Assembly (NCBI GenBank): GCA_964391865.1
Contig: CAYMNQ010000006.1
Location: 124,001 to 188,000, forward strand
Direction of reading: 5' to 3'
Origin: DASZQL01 sp964391865
Lineage (GTDB): Bacteria; Planctomycetota; Phycisphaerae; Phycisphaerales; UBA1924
Length of the DNA: 64,000 bases
The notes below the pieces were generated by a model that saw only the letters and a program-made list of their open reading frames with translations, searched no databases and had not been told where the DNA came from. Within the stretch, counting starts at the first letter, position 1. Every line of letters begins with the position of its first letter. Made by a program: the position numbers and the translations under genes. Below, piece by piece: positions 43,701 through 55,406 of this stretch.

Positions 43701-44136
43701 CCATCGGGGCGAGTTGGTCGCGGACGCGGGCCGATTCATCGAGCAACTGCGAGGCACGCTGTTTCTGCTCGGGCGTCGCCTCGTCGGCTTTGCGAGCGGC
43801 GTTGGCCTGCTGGTCCGCGAGACGCAGGTCGCCCTGCTTCACGGCGAGTTCCGCCTTCTGCAGGCTGATCTCGACGCGCCCCATCGTCTCGAGGCGGCGG
43901 TCAGCGGCGCTGAGCAGCTGCATCACGCGCTCGCGCTGGTTGGCGTCGAGTTCGTTCTTGCGGAGGGAGAGGAGGATCGAGCGTGACTCGACGGCCCGAC
44001 CCTCTTCGAGAAGCGTCGCGGCTCGCTCGGCGACAAGGGCGGGCTCGACGGCGCCGAGCGCCACGCCCATCTGAGCGGCGAGGATGATCGCCGCGATCGA
44101 AGCCGAGCGGACGGTACGCGAAGTCCAGCGATCCAT
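40717..44136 (-). CDS. Type II/III secretion system secretin, long N-terminal region
   Basis: A 1139-residue outer-membrane secretin. Residues 1-28 are a signal peptide. Residues about 30-530 are helical and Ala/Glu-rich with TPR-like repeats ('DAAFQAGRYAEAAQKYTEA'). An STN/N0-like domain follows ('RRIPASFQDNSLADVIQFI'), then N-domain ('NHREIARLLKQLREVRSIQ') and the secretin core with 'VETRFLSIAQDFFEKIGFD', 'VPDQGTILLGGQRMNTEL' and 'GVPVLSKIPIINRFF'. A run of eight Gly near residue 690 is a linker. It probably works with a type II or IV pilus-like machine, consistent with the prepilin peptidase at 12-13.6 kb, but no other Gsp/Pil gene is here. ATG 44136, with GGAG upstream, is chosen over an unlikely 81-residue extension. 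Confidence 0.92.
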   Translation of the reverse strand: MDRWTSRTVRSASIAAIILAAQMGVALGAVEPALVAERAATLLEEGRAVESRSILLSLRKNELDANQRERVMQLLSAADRRLETMGRVEISLQKAELAVKQGDLRLADQQANAARKADEATPEQKQRASQLLDESARVRDQLAPMVPAALAQAVQDFDNGRFGEAKAGLGSVSRSGVKLTQSQTATLNRYQNRLLEVEREERKTFDVDYVPMGVISSAAGAGAPALTEVVLAAQPTDSQAEPESAPAGTPPAAEPPPATDRFTEAAKFDAQRLITEADAAFQAGRYAEAAQKYTEAASTYGTYLDAQQTVYVKDRAVEARTRLGGAGGNLLQQVGQQRDLMREEATVVYDNLVGRSKKALEAGDTAEARNLAAQARLNWNNAFANGLFSDEEYRAKAAAIDELLRSIDAAEDQIRRSEIDTRAKSIEAEARDAGSREKSEREKKINENLDRLRALQAEQKYEEALQVTEQILFLDPTNPAALLMKDIIQDVIWYREWERLQRAKTGSWFEESLEVQRGMIATQNVVDYPSDWPEISFRRGEVESFVESDADRRVLATLESRRIPASFQDNSLADVIQFIATVTNLNVDADWDSLVDIGIEKDTQISLQLQEVPARVVLDRVLAKISRDEFSRAGWAVNDGVLVIASQARLNKNKFLVLYDVRDLLYQVPSFTNVPQLDLEQVLSQAGGGGGGGGNPVQSTEAEQEGLTEEELLRRLQDIITNNIDRDGWATNGGDVGTLEELNGQLVITNTARNHREIARLLKQLREVRSIQVSVETRFLSIAQDFFEKIGFDIDVVFNAQNNQFRDAQAQQRAFGAGTLANGNLSTLPSDLIRNDRIGGSPNWRVVDPNADEIQFQIDDPNNFAVTAPESTSIIPVTQGSDLLTNQLILASQFAQEILGPQGLAQPALSVAGTFLDDIQVDFLIEATQADRRNVVLNAPRLTFTNGRAANISVVTQTAFISDLSPVVSQGSVAFDPQVGISNTGFALAVRGVVSADRRYVTLTVQAGLSVPAGPAAQFEVNAAVAGGGGVLGGGGSEQIPGRFSVPVLAVTQVNTGATVPDQGTILLGGQRMNTELEVETGVPVLSKIPIINRFFTNRAMSKEESTLLVLLRPTIIIQNEQEELQFPGLLDKLSNPFR

Positions 44137-44415
44137 TCGGGAGCTCCACTTCTTATCGCCGCGGCGCACGCAGTGCCGGGGCGGAACCCACACACACAAT
44201 CGGCGTCGGCTCGGGCGTGAGACACGATCGCCCGGGCTGTAGCCGCAGCCCAATGACCGGCCGCCGGGCGACCGCGTCCGGCGGAACATACCGACGCAGG
44301 TTGGGCGACGCAAACAAACGCCGGTTCCCGCGGGTTGCGAAATCCCTTGCCGGGAAGGTCGGGCCGTTCCGCCCGGCACACCGCCCGGGCGAAGTTGTGC
44401 GGATAGGCTGCTCGC

Positions 44416-47052
44416 GTGGCGCGATCGCTCTTCAATTTGAGTCCCCTTGCCAATGCGGGCGCCACACGCTTTGCCCGGGTCATTCTGGAGCGGGGGATCG
44501 ACGACCCGGAGGGCCTGACCTATTCGATCCCGGAATCGATGGGTGATGTGCGGGTTGGGCAGGGAGTGGTCGCCCCGCTGGGGCGGGCGGACCGAGGGGT
44601 TCGGGGGTACGTGGTTGAGATCGTCCCATCACCGGGGATGGACCCGGAGCGGATCAAGCCGTTGTCGGGGCGAACGGGGGCGGCGTTCCCGTCATCGCTG
44701 TTGACTCTGGCGCGCTGGATGGCGGGGTACTACTGCTGCCCGGTGGGGATGGTGCTCTCGAGCATGATGCCGGCGGCGGTGAAGAAAGGGACAGGGTCGG
44801 TCCGCAAGACTCTGCTTCGGCGGGTGGACGGGTTTCAGTTGGAGGGCGGGGGGGGGCTTGGGCCGAAGGCGCGGGAGTTCGCGGCGCGGGTAGCGGGGCT
44901 GGATGCGTCGGTGTTCCCGATCGGGGCGCGCGAGCTGGCGCTGAGGCTAGGAGTGCGCACCGTCGCTCCGATCAACCGGATGGTGAAGGCGGGGCTGCTG
45001 GCGCCGATGCAGCGCGATGTGATCCGGGCGGCGGGGCGCGAGTGGGGGGGCGGGATCGGCGAGACCACCGCGCGGCCCGAGCCGACGGCGGAGCAGCGCA
45101 GCGCGATTGACGCGGTGAGCGCGGCGCTCGGCTCGTTCGCGCCGTTCGTGCTCTTCGGCGTCACGGGCTCGGGCAAGACCGAGGTGTATCTCAATGTGCT
45201 CGAGCGCGTGCTGGGGCGGGGCGAGTGCGCGATCGTGCTGGTGCCTGAGATCAGTCTGACGCCGCAGACGGCGGGGCGGTTTATTGGGCGCTTCGCCGAA
45301 GTCGGCGTCGCGGTGTTGCACTCGGGGCTGAGCGCGAGCCAGCGGCACGAGGCGTGGCGGCGCGCGGCGGAGGGGAAGGCGCGGATTGTCGTCGGGGCGC
45401 GCTCGGCGGTCTTCGCGCCCTTCGACGCGGCACGGGGTACGAAGCTGGGCGCGATCATCGTCGATGAAGAGCACGACCACTCGTACAAGCAGGACCAGCT
45501 GCCGAGGTACCACGCGCGTGATGTGGCGATCAAGCGGGCGCAGATCGAAGGATGCCCGGTGGTGCTGGGGTCGGCGACTCCTTCGCTGGAGTCGTGGTGG
45601 AATTGCCTGAGCGAGATGAAGCGCAGCGCGGGGCACGTGCCGCCGGCAACGCGATCGGTTGAGCGGACCGTCGTCGTGCCGAGCGGTCCCCTCTCCTCAA
45701 CCCTCTCCCTGAGGGAGAGGGGGGCGGAACAAGCCCCAAGCCCCAGGCCACAGGCCCATCCCCGCTTCTCGCTGCTTTCACTCCCGAAGCGCGTCGGCGG
45801 CGGGTCGATGCCCAGGGTTGAGATTGTTGATCTTGCGGAAGAGCGAAGGAGCCGGCCGTACACGGATCATCATCTGCACGCGCTCGGGCCGCGGTTGGAG
45901 AGTGCGCTGCGCGCGACGGTCGATCGCGGTGGGCAGGCGATTCTGCTGCTGAATCGGCGCGGGTACGCGAGCTACATCTGCTGCGCGGATCACACCTGCG
46001 GGTGGTGCATGCAGTGCGATCACTGCGACGTGACGGTTGTGTACCACAAGAAATTGCTGCCGGCGGGGGAGTCGCGCGGCGGGGGGCGGGCCGGGGGGGG
46101 TGGGGTGGTGCGGTGCCATCACTGCCTCGCGGAGCAGAAGCTGCCGTTGACGTGCCCGCGCTGCGCGAAGCGCGTGAACACCTTCGGCTTCGGCACGCAG
46201 CGGCTGGAAGAAGAGGTCGAGCGGAAATTCCCGTCGCTGCGCGCGGGGCCGAAGGGGACGATGCAGCGCCTCGACAGCGACACCATGACGCACGCCGCGG
46301 ACTACTTCGAGGCGCTCGAACGCTTCCGCACGGGCGAGGCGCGCGTGCTGATCGGCACGCAGATGATCGCGAAGGGGCTGGATTTCCCGGGCGTCGAGCT
46401 GGTGGGCGTGATCAACGCGGACACCGCCCTCGCGTTTCCCGATTTCCGCGCGAGCGAGCGGACGTTTCAGCTTGTGGCGCAGGTCGCCGGGCGCGCGGGG
46501 CGGAGCGCCGCGAGCGGGCATGTGGCGCGCGTGATCGTGCAGACGTTCAACCCGCACGAGCCGGCGATCCGCTTCGCGGCGGCGCACGATTTCGCCGGGT
46601 TCGCGGAACTGGAGCTTGACCAGCGTGCCGCGGTGGGCCTGCCGCCGGCGTGGCGGATGGCGCGGGTTGTCTGCCGCGATGAGAATCCTGTGAAGGCGGA
46701 GGGGCGGGCTCGCGAAGTGGCGGCGGCGCTGGCGAATCTGACTCCCTCTCCCCTTGGGAGAGGGCCGGGGAGAGGGACTCGGCAGACTTCGGATGCGCGG
46801 CTGACCAAAACCAATGCCGATGTCGCCGGTGTCCCTCCCCCCGCCCCCTCCCAAAGGGAGGGGGAGTTGAGAATCCGCGGCCCGATCGCGTGCCCGATCA
46901 GCCGCGTGGCGGGGTTCTACCGGTTTGCCGTCGAACTGCTGGGGCCGACGGCGACGGAGATTCAGCGAGCGCTCGCGATGCTGCGCTCGGCGGGGGTGGT
47001 GAAGAGCGATGCGCACACGGCGGTGGATGTGGATCCGGTGGCGCTGTTGTGA
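44416..47052 (+). CDS. priA: Primosomal protein N' (replication restart helicase PriA)
   Basis: An 878-residue SF2 helicase that reloads the replisome at stalled forks. Walker A is 'FGVTGSGKTEVYLNV', Walker B 'IIVDEEHDHSYKQDQLP', motif III 'VVLGSATPSLESW'; the zinc-binding Cys run begins 'CGWCMQCDHCDVTVVYH' and continues 'CHHCLAEQKLPLTCPRC'. Later helicase motifs are 'IGTQMIAKGLDFPGVELVG' and 'QVAGRAGR'. Usual length is about 730-800 aa; the excess is three non-conserved inserts: about residues 426-450 (palindrome plus heptamers), a Gly-rich loop within the zinc region, and about 776-817 (an inverted-repeat element). All are in frame, so the protein should remain functional. Start GTG 44416. 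Confidence 0.95.
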   Translation: MARSLFNLSPLANAGATRFARVILERGIDDPEGLTYSIPESMGDVRVGQGVVAPLGRADRGVRGYVVEIVPSPGMDPERIKPLSGRTGAAFPSSLLTLARWMAGYYCCPVGMVLSSMMPAAVKKGTGSVRKTLLRRVDGFQLEGGGGLGPKAREFAARVAGLDASVFPIGARELALRLGVRTVAPINRMVKAGLLAPMQRDVIRAAGREWGGGIGETTARPEPTAEQRSAIDAVSAALGSFAPFVLFGVTGSGKTEVYLNVLERVLGRGECAIVLVPEISLTPQTAGRFIGRFAEVGVAVLHSGLSASQRHEAWRRAAEGKARIVVGARSAVFAPFDAARGTKLGAIIVDEEHDHSYKQDQLPRYHARDVAIKRAQIEGCPVVLGSATPSLESWWNCLSEMKRSAGHVPPATRSVERTVVVPSGPLSSTLSLRERGAEQAPSPRPQAHPRFSLLSLPKRVGGGSMPRVEIVDLAEERRSRPYTDHHLHALGPRLESALRATVDRGGQAILLLNRRGYASYICCADHTCGWCMQCDHCDVTVVYHKKLLPAGESRGGGRAGGGGVVRCHHCLAEQKLPLTCPRCAKRVNTFGFGTQRLEEEVERKFPSLRAGPKGTMQRLDSDTMTHAADYFEALERFRTGEARVLIGTQMIAKGLDFPGVELVGVINADTALAFPDFRASERTFQLVAQVAGRAGRSAASGHVARVIVQTFNPHEPAIRFAAAHDFAGFAELELDQRAAVGLPPAWRMARVVCRDENPVKAEGRAREVAAALANLTPSPLGRGPGRGTRQTSDARLTKTNADVAGVPPPAPSQREGELRIRGPIACPISRVAGFYRFAVELLGPTATEIQRALAMLRSAGVVKSDAHTAVDVDPVALL
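45701..45757 (+). repeat. Palindrome plus heptamer array inside priA
   Basis: ccctctccct-g-agggagaggg (45701-45721) followed by four heptamers CAAGCCC, CAAGCCC, CAGGCCA, CAGGCCC (45730-45757). Translated in frame as LSLRERGAEQAPSPRPQA, in a variable loop after helicase motif III. Confidence 0.8.
46742..46866 (+). repeat. MITE-like inverted-repeat element inside priA
   Basis: About 125 bases bounded by imperfect inverted repeats of 36-37 bases; the left end starts ctccctctccccttgggaga and the right end, read in reverse, starts ctccccctccctttgggagg. Each end is itself palindromic (9-bp stems at 46744-46764 and 46844-46864). The middle is about 50 bases of ordinary-looking sequence. It is read in frame. 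Confidence 0.75.
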
Positions 47053-47065
47053 GGGGGCTGGATCG

Positions 47066-48114
47066 TCACTTCGCCGTGAGTAGCTTCTCGATCAGCGCCG
47101 GGTCGTCGGGCAGCAGCCCCGATGCCGGCAGGCGCTTGAGCAGCTCGCGCCATTCCGCGCCCGGGCTGGTGTCGGCGAACGCCCTAGCAAAGAACGGCAG
47201 CGATACATCGACCCGCTTGGCGTTGGCGAGCGACACGCCTGTCCAGAACGCCATCTCAGCGTTGCCGGGCTCGAGGTCCTGCGCCGCGCGGTACTCGCGG
47301 AGCGCGCCGTCGACATCGCTTTTCTCCATCGCGACATCGCCGGCGTTCATGCGTTCATAGGCGCGGGCGACGCGGAGCAGGCGGGCGAGTTCTTCGACGG
47401 GCGTGTCGTGGTCTTCCACGCGCAGGTCGAACCGCCGGTCGTCCCACGCCTTGCCGCTCGGCTTGCCCTTGACGACGAGGAGCGCGGCGCTCTGCATGCC
47501 GCGGATGTCGCCGCCCTTCGACTGCGCGCCGCGGAGCGCGGCGACGAGGCGCTCGGCGAGGTCGCCTTCGGTCGTCTTGAATGAAGCGATCATCGCTTCC
47601 GGAACCCCGCTGTGAAGCATCATGTTCGACTGCGCCACAATCGAAAATCCCGGCATGGACGATTCGGTCGCGAGTTGCGCGAACTTGATGCACTTCGAGC
47701 CGTTGTGGGCCGCAGTGCTGCCGCTGGCATCAATCATCGAGACCTGCCGAACAGCCTGGCCCGGATCGGAAACCGTCAGCGCCGTGAGAGCCTCGCCCGC
47801 CGTTCGTCCGCCCTTCATCAACGCCAGCCCCATCGGCCCGTAGCGTGGGTCGACGAAGCTCTGCGTCGCCACGGCGCCCACGCCCGACCCGGCCCACGGC
47901 ACGATCGACCCGACGCTGAACCAGTGGCTCTGCACCGCGACGCCCAGCTCGCCGGTTGCCGCGTCTCGCGCGACGATCGAGTAGGTCGCGACGGGGCGGG
48001 TGGGTGACTCATTGGGTGACATCGCGGTCCGCTCCGCTCGGTCCAAGGGTGAGCACGCGGCCGCGAACGCGGCGGCGAGCAGTGCGGTGATCAGGATCGG
48101 ACGGCACGCCGGGT

Positions 48115-48118
<4 letters not shown>
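47066..48118 (-). CDS. DUF1028 lipoprotein with C-terminal TPR-like repeat
   Basis: A 350-residue exported lipoprotein: signal 'ILITALLAAAFAAAC' with the Cys as lipid site. The DUF1028 domain covers about 40-255, with family hallmarks 'TYSIVARDAATGELGVAVQ', 'GVGAVATQSFVDPRYG' and 'GFSIVAQSNMM'; this family is predicted to have an Ntn-hydrolase-type fold but its reaction is not established. Residues about 280-325 ('VDGALREYRAAQDLEPGNA') look like one or two TPR units. Its GTG start overlaps the gcvP stop as GTGA, giving likely translational coupling to glycine dehydrogenase, an unexpected partner. Confidence 0.87.
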
Positions 48119-51198
<3,080 letters not shown>

Positions 51199-51525
51199 GG
51201 GTATTGGCGGCCTGATGGGTGAGCGAGCGGCGGTGGGCCGAGGGGGAATCCGTGGGTGCCGCTCGCTGAGGGTCGCGAACGGGCGAAACGCCGTTGAAGG
51301 CGGGTTCGGAGGGCGGCGGCACGCGGCCCGATCGTGCCGCCGAAAGGGCAAGTGTAGGCAGTCACGCGGATTGCCCGCAACGAAGCGGACGGATGCGAGT
51401 AGAAGCCTCCCGAACCCTGCAACGGCGTTAGGATGATGTCTATCGGGCTTGTGCGGGGGTTGGGGTCTGATCGGCGGCTCGTGGGAGCCGGCGGGCGTCG
51501 AAAAACCACTCGGGAATGTGTCCAT
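51199..51525. other. 327-bp divergent spacer between gcvP and the M28 peptidase
   Basis: No supported gene. It must hold both promoters, which I could not place. Short GC-rich inverted repeats occur (for example gcggcac near 51316 and gtgccgc near 51333). A partial resemblance to glycine-riboswitch core sequence is discussed as rejected. Confidence 0.5.
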
Positions 51526-53643
51526 ATGCGCGATCTCTTCACGCGGCCGTTCGTGTCCCTCTCCGCGGCTCTGGTTGTTTCGGCGCTGCTCGCCGGGGCG
51601 TGTGCGACGCAGTCGCGCTCGGCGACTCGGGCGGATGCATCTCGCGAATCTTCGAGGCCGATCGTTGCTGCGAGGGCAACACCGACTCCCGCGGCGCAGC
51701 CCGCGCCGGTGGCGGCGGCGACGCCCGCTCCAGCCCCCGCGCCGGTCGCGGTGCCGAAGCTCAGCAGGCTCACCGAAACCCTGACCGGCGCGACCGAAGA
51801 TGAGCGGTTCCTGCTGCACGCGGTGGCGACGCTCTCTCACCCGTACTTCGAGGGTCGTTCGGCGGATACGAAGGGCAATCGGCTGGCGGCGGCGTTGATC
51901 CAGCATCACTTTGATTCGCTGGGTCTGAAGCCCGCGTTTGATGCGAAGGACGCGCCGCCCGATGTCGCGCCGCTCGCCGCCGCTCCGGAACGCGCGTTCC
52001 AGCAGGCGTTCAGCGTGCCGGGCGAGATGAAGGTGAATGTCGCCGAGGCGTCGTGGAAGAACAGCGCCGGGGAAACAAGGCTCGAAGCGGCGAAGGACTT
52101 CAACCCGCTGGGCGTGTCGGGCAACGCGAGCGTCACCGGGCCGATGGTGTACGTGGGGTACTCGATCACCGAGGGCGAAGAGAAGTATTCGAGCTACCAA
52201 GAGGGCGATGACCTGACGGGCAAGATCGCCGTCATGTACCGCTTCGAGCCGATGGACGGCTCGGGCAAGAGCAAGTGGTCGAAGAGCACGGGGGGCACCG
52301 GCGGCGGGGGCAACTGGAGCGGGCACGCCGGGCTGACGCAGAAGATCAATGACGCGATCAAGCGCAACGCCGCCGGCGTGATCCTGATGAACCCGCCCGG
52401 CGCGGACGACCCGCGCGCCACGCGGCTCGATACGCCCAACCGCTCGCGCTTCGGGCGGCAGGTGGGCGTGCCCGTCGTCACGCTCTCGAACGATGCGGCG
52501 GAGCGGCTCATCAAAGCGGCGGACCCGAAGGGACGCTCCGCGCTCGACCTGCGCAAGCTCGCCGACAGCGGCGAGACGGCCCTCATCCCCCTCGACAAAG
52601 ACGGTCTGACCGTCACGCTCAACACGAACCTCGAGCGCCAGCAGCTCGCGACCTCGAACGTCGGCGGCATCCTGCCCGGCAAGGGCGCGCTCGCCGATCA
52701 GTGGATCGTCATCGGGGGGCACTACGACCACCTCGGCTTCGGCTACGTGGGCGGCGCTCGCCCTGGCAATATCGGGCAGCTCCACCCCGGCGCGGACGAC
52801 AATGCATCGGGCACCGCGGGGGTCATGCTGCTCGCCAAGCGCTTGAGCGAGGAGTACTCCAAGATGCCGGAGAGCGGCTCGACGCGCTCGATCCTGTTCC
52901 TCGCGTTCTCGTCGGAGGAGATGGGGCTGCTCGGCGCGAACCACTATGTGAAGAACGCCACGCTCGAGAACTCGCGAGTAATGGCGATGCTGAACCTCGA
53001 CATGATCGGGCGGATGGACAAGCCGGAGATGGAAGTGGCCGGCACCGGCACCGCGAAGGAGTGGGACGCGCTCCTCGCCCCGATGTTCGCCGCCGCCCCG
53101 TTTAAAGTGAACACGGCGGCGAGCGGCGGGTCGCGCTCCGACCATGCGTCGTTCTATCGCGCCGGCACACCCGTGCTCCACTTCTTCAGCGGGCTGCACC
53201 GCGACTATCACCAGCCCTCGGACACCTTCGACAAGGTGAACTACGAGAGCGCGGCGAAGATGGTCACGCTCATCAAAGACATCACGCTTTCGCTCGCCAC
53301 CCGCGGCGAAATGCTGACGTACAACAAGCTTGAAGACTCGTCGCAGGGCCGCACCATGGCGGGCATCCGCGTGCGCCTCGGCATCGCGCCGGGGAACTAT
53401 AACGACGCCGAGCCGGGCGTGCTGGTGGGCGATGTGACGCCCGGCGCGTCTGCCGCCGCCGCGGGGATTCGCGTGGGCGACCGGCTCATCAAGTGGGGCG
53501 GCGAGGAACTGGCAAACGTCGGCGCGATGATGGAACGCCTCGGCGGGCACAAGCCGGGCGATGTGGTTGATCTCACCGTCATCCGCGACGGGCAGGAAGT
53601 GGTGATCCCGGTGACGCTGCAGGCGCGCGAGCAAGCGGGCTAA
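51526..53643 (+). CDS. M28 zinc aminopeptidase lipoprotein with PA and PDZ domains
   Basis: A 705-residue exported peptidase. The lipoprotein signal ends 'VVSALLAGAC'; an Ala/Pro-rich linker of about 50 residues leads to the mature protein. A PA-like insert lies around 180-330. The M28 di-zinc site is complete: 'VIGGHYDHLGFG', 'GADDNASGTAG', 'FSSEEMGLLGANHY', 'LNLDMIGRMD' and 'SDTFDK' with its preceding His in 'HRDYHQP'. The C-terminal PDZ domain (about 620-700) includes 'GVLVGDVTPGASAAAAGIR' and should direct substrates or partners. Together with the tricorn-like and trypsin-like genes it suggests a strong capacity for extracytoplasmic protein degradation. ATG 51526. Confidence 0.94.
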   Translation: MRDLFTRPFVSLSAALVVSALLAGACATQSRSATRADASRESSRPIVAARATPTPAAQPAPVAAATPAPAPAPVAVPKLSRLTETLTGATEDERFLLHAVATLSHPYFEGRSADTKGNRLAAALIQHHFDSLGLKPAFDAKDAPPDVAPLAAAPERAFQQAFSVPGEMKVNVAEASWKNSAGETRLEAAKDFNPLGVSGNASVTGPMVYVGYSITEGEEKYSSYQEGDDLTGKIAVMYRFEPMDGSGKSKWSKSTGGTGGGGNWSGHAGLTQKINDAIKRNAAGVILMNPPGADDPRATRLDTPNRSRFGRQVGVPVVTLSNDAAERLIKAADPKGRSALDLRKLADSGETALIPLDKDGLTVTLNTNLERQQLATSNVGGILPGKGALADQWIVIGGHYDHLGFGYVGGARPGNIGQLHPGADDNASGTAGVMLLAKRLSEEYSKMPESGSTRSILFLAFSSEEMGLLGANHYVKNATLENSRVMAMLNLDMIGRMDKPEMEVAGTGTAKEWDALLAPMFAAAPFKVNTAASGGSRSDHASFYRAGTPVLHFFSGLHRDYHQPSDTFDKVNYESAAKMVTLIKDITLSLATRGEMLTYNKLEDSSQGRTMAGIRVRLGIAPGNYNDAEPGVLVGDVTPGASAAAAGIRVGDRLIKWGGEELANVGAMMERLGGHKPGDVVDLTVIRDGQEVVIPVTLQAREQAG

Positions 53644-53650
53644 GCAACGA

Positions 53651-53696
53651 GCTCGCGCGTGAGCGAGCGGGGAAAATCGACTTCGCGCGTGAAGTC
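53651..53696. repeat. Pair of adjacent small hairpins
   Basis: gctcgc-gcgtga-gcgagc (53651-53668) and gacttc-gcgcgt-gaagtc (53679-53696). Both have 6-bp stems and share the central cgcgcgtga. They lie in the 98-bp spacer between two plus-strand genes and lack a T-run. Confidence 0.6.
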
Positions 53697-53741
53697 ACTC
53701 GATTCCCACGCGCCGAGGCCGGCATCGTTTACACTGCGTGC

Positions 53742-54602
53742 ATGCTGAAGCTTGCTTTCTCCACCGTCGCCTGCCCGGATTGGACTCTCTCGCGCGTCGC
53801 CGATGCCGCCGCTCGGTTTGGTTTTGACGGCGTCGAGCTCCGCTCGATGGGGCACGGCGGGGCGGAGTTCGCCTGCGACCCTGCGCTCACCGACCCGGAG
53901 AAAGTCCGGCGCATCCTCGACGACGCGGGCGTCGCACCCTGCGGCGTGGCGTCGGGCTGCTCATTCGATGCGCCCGTCACGCCCCCTGTGCTGGGCGAAC
54001 TGCTCGGGCTGAGCAACAAGCTGGTCGCCGCCGCCAAGCATCACATCGACGTCGCGCAGGACATCGGGGCTGGGTATGTTCGCGTCTTCGGCTTCCGCAT
54101 CCCGCGCGGCGAGAAGCGATCGACCACCCTGCGGCGCATCTGCGATCGGCTGAGTGATGTCTGCACGCACGCGCGGCACCGCGATCTGTCGGTCGTCATC
54201 GAGAACGGCGGCGATTTCGCTCATGCCGCCGACCTCGCGGAGATCATTGATCGCGTGGGCAGCCAGTATCTCCGCGCGTGCTTCGATCTCGAAGCGGCGT
54301 GCGCGGTGGGGGACGATCCGCGCCTAGCGGTGAAGCTGCTCGGGCGCAAGCTGATCGCCGCGCGGGTGAAGGATGCGTTCAATGGCTCGCCCACGCGGCT
54401 GGGCGACGGCAACCTGCCGTGCCGCGAGTTCGTGCAGTCGCTGCGCGATGCGGGCTCCGGCGCGTGGCTCGTCTACACATGGGACCGCGCCTGGCTGCCG
54501 CAACTCGCCCCGGCGGAAGAAGTGCTCCCCGCGGCGGCGGTGCGCCTCGCGGAGTGGTCATCGCGCCTAGCAACGCAACGCGCGATGGCCGGCGCTGCGT
54601 GA
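53742..54602 (+). CDS. Sugar phosphate isomerase/epimerase-like TIM barrel
   Basis: A 286-residue xylose isomerase-like TIM-barrel (AP endonuclease 2 superfamily). The opening 'LKLAFSTVACPDWTLSRV' and 'FGFDGVELRSMG' are typical. Metal ligands of the family are at 'VVIENGGDF' (Glu), 'ACFDLEAACAVG' (Asp) and 'AARVKDAFNG' (family usually H-x-K-D; here R-V-K-D, so one His is absent). Substrate unknown; neighbours give no clue. ATG 53742. Confidence 0.85.
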   Translation: MLKLAFSTVACPDWTLSRVADAAARFGFDGVELRSMGHGGAEFACDPALTDPEKVRRILDDAGVAPCGVASGCSFDAPVTPPVLGELLGLSNKLVAAAKHHIDVAQDIGAGYVRVFGFRIPRGEKRSTTLRRICDRLSDVCTHARHRDLSVVIENGGDFAHAADLAEIIDRVGSQYLRACFDLEAACAVGDDPRLAVKLLGRKLIAARVKDAFNGSPTRLGDGNLPCREFVQSLRDAGSGAWLVYTWDRAWLPQLAPAEEVLPAAAVRLAEWSSRLATQRAMAGAA

Positions 54603-54605
54603 GTC

Positions 54606-55406
54606 TCATGCCCCGCCCGGCGCGGAGCGCATCGACTCACGCAATTCGAGCAGACTCGATTGATCGATCTTGATCATGCCGCGGCGGGGGCGGTCGAGAT
54701 CGAGAATGATCAGCACCACCAGCACGAGAATGAGCGAGAACGCGCACGCGGGGAGCCAGTGCCGACGCCCGGCGAGGCCAGCGCCGTAGCCGATGAACCC
54801 GATCCCGGCGATGCAGATGATGAAGAGCAGGAACAGGATCGGCTCCGGGACATGGTTCTGGAGCGACGCGATCCGTTCGGAGTGCTCGTCGATCACCGCG
54901 TTGATGGACGACACGCACAACGACACAATAGGGCCGCGGTCGTCGGCTTCGGCTACCGCGAGCGTGACCGTCCAGAGCCGGTCGAGCTGCTCGGCGAAGC
55001 GATCGTTGACCTCACGAAACTCTGCGTTGGTCAAGACGTGAGCGTATGCGTCGATGCGGGCATCGGTGTACTCGCGCAGCATTGACGAGATCTGCTCGCG
55101 GTGGGGCGGGCGCAGCATCTGTGCGCGGAGATACGCCGTGCCGATCGCGTTCGCTTCGGCCAGAACGCCGGCTTTCCGCGCTTCGAAGCGCGCCGCCGCC
55201 ATGGCGAAACTGAAGCCGAGCAGCAGGCCGATCAGACCCAGCAAGCCGCCCTGAGTCGCCTGCACCGTGGCGGGGGTCGCACGCTCGCGATCGGCACGCC
55301 CGAGCCGAAGCCCGACGCGGAACGCCAGTTCATATGAAGCCAGCAGCACGGCGGCGAATGCGGCGCCGATGACCACGACGTTCTGCCCGTACAGGAACTC
55401 GCTCAT
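54606..55406 (-). CDS. DUF4239/bestrophin-like membrane protein
   Basis: A 266-residue membrane protein with four predicted helices, arranged two plus two: 'VVVIGAAFAAVLLASYELA', 'GLLGLIGLLLGFSFAMAAA', 'PILFLLFIICIAGIGFIGY' and 'FSLILVLVVLIILDLDRP'. The first pair is followed by 'RFEARKAGVLAEANAIGTA' and the last helix by 'DLDRPRRGMIKIDQSSLL', both hallmarks of the DUF4239 (bestrophin-like) family. Function unproven; an anion channel role is a guess from the distant bestrophin link. Its ATG overlaps the upstream ATG candidate of queG on the other strand as CATG. Confidence 0.82.
   Translation of the reverse strand: MSEFLYGQNVVVIGAAFAAVLLASYELAFRVGLRLGRADRERATPATVQATQGGLLGLIGLLLGFSFAMAAARFEARKAGVLAEANAIGTAYLRAQMLRPPHREQISSMLREYTDARIDAYAHVLTNAEFREVNDRFAEQLDRLWTVTLAVAEADDRGPIVSLCVSSINAVIDEHSERIASLQNHVPEPILFLLFIICIAGIGFIGYGAGLAGRRHWLPACAFSLILVLVVLIILDLDRPRRGMIKIDQSSLLELRESMRSAPGGA

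Noticed and set aside
51300..51375. Possible glycine riboswitch: gccgccgaaagggcaagtg resembles part of the aptamer core and gcvP is next door
   Set aside because: The similarity is on the plus strand, towards the M28 peptidase and not gcvP, and the conserved CTCAGG and GGACAG segments are missing.
51199..53634. Huge upstream extension of the gcvP reading frame (about 800 codons)
   Set aside because: It is the antisense of the M28 peptidase gene, with Arg/His-rich composition typical of shadows of GC-rich genes; GcvP homology begins at 51198.
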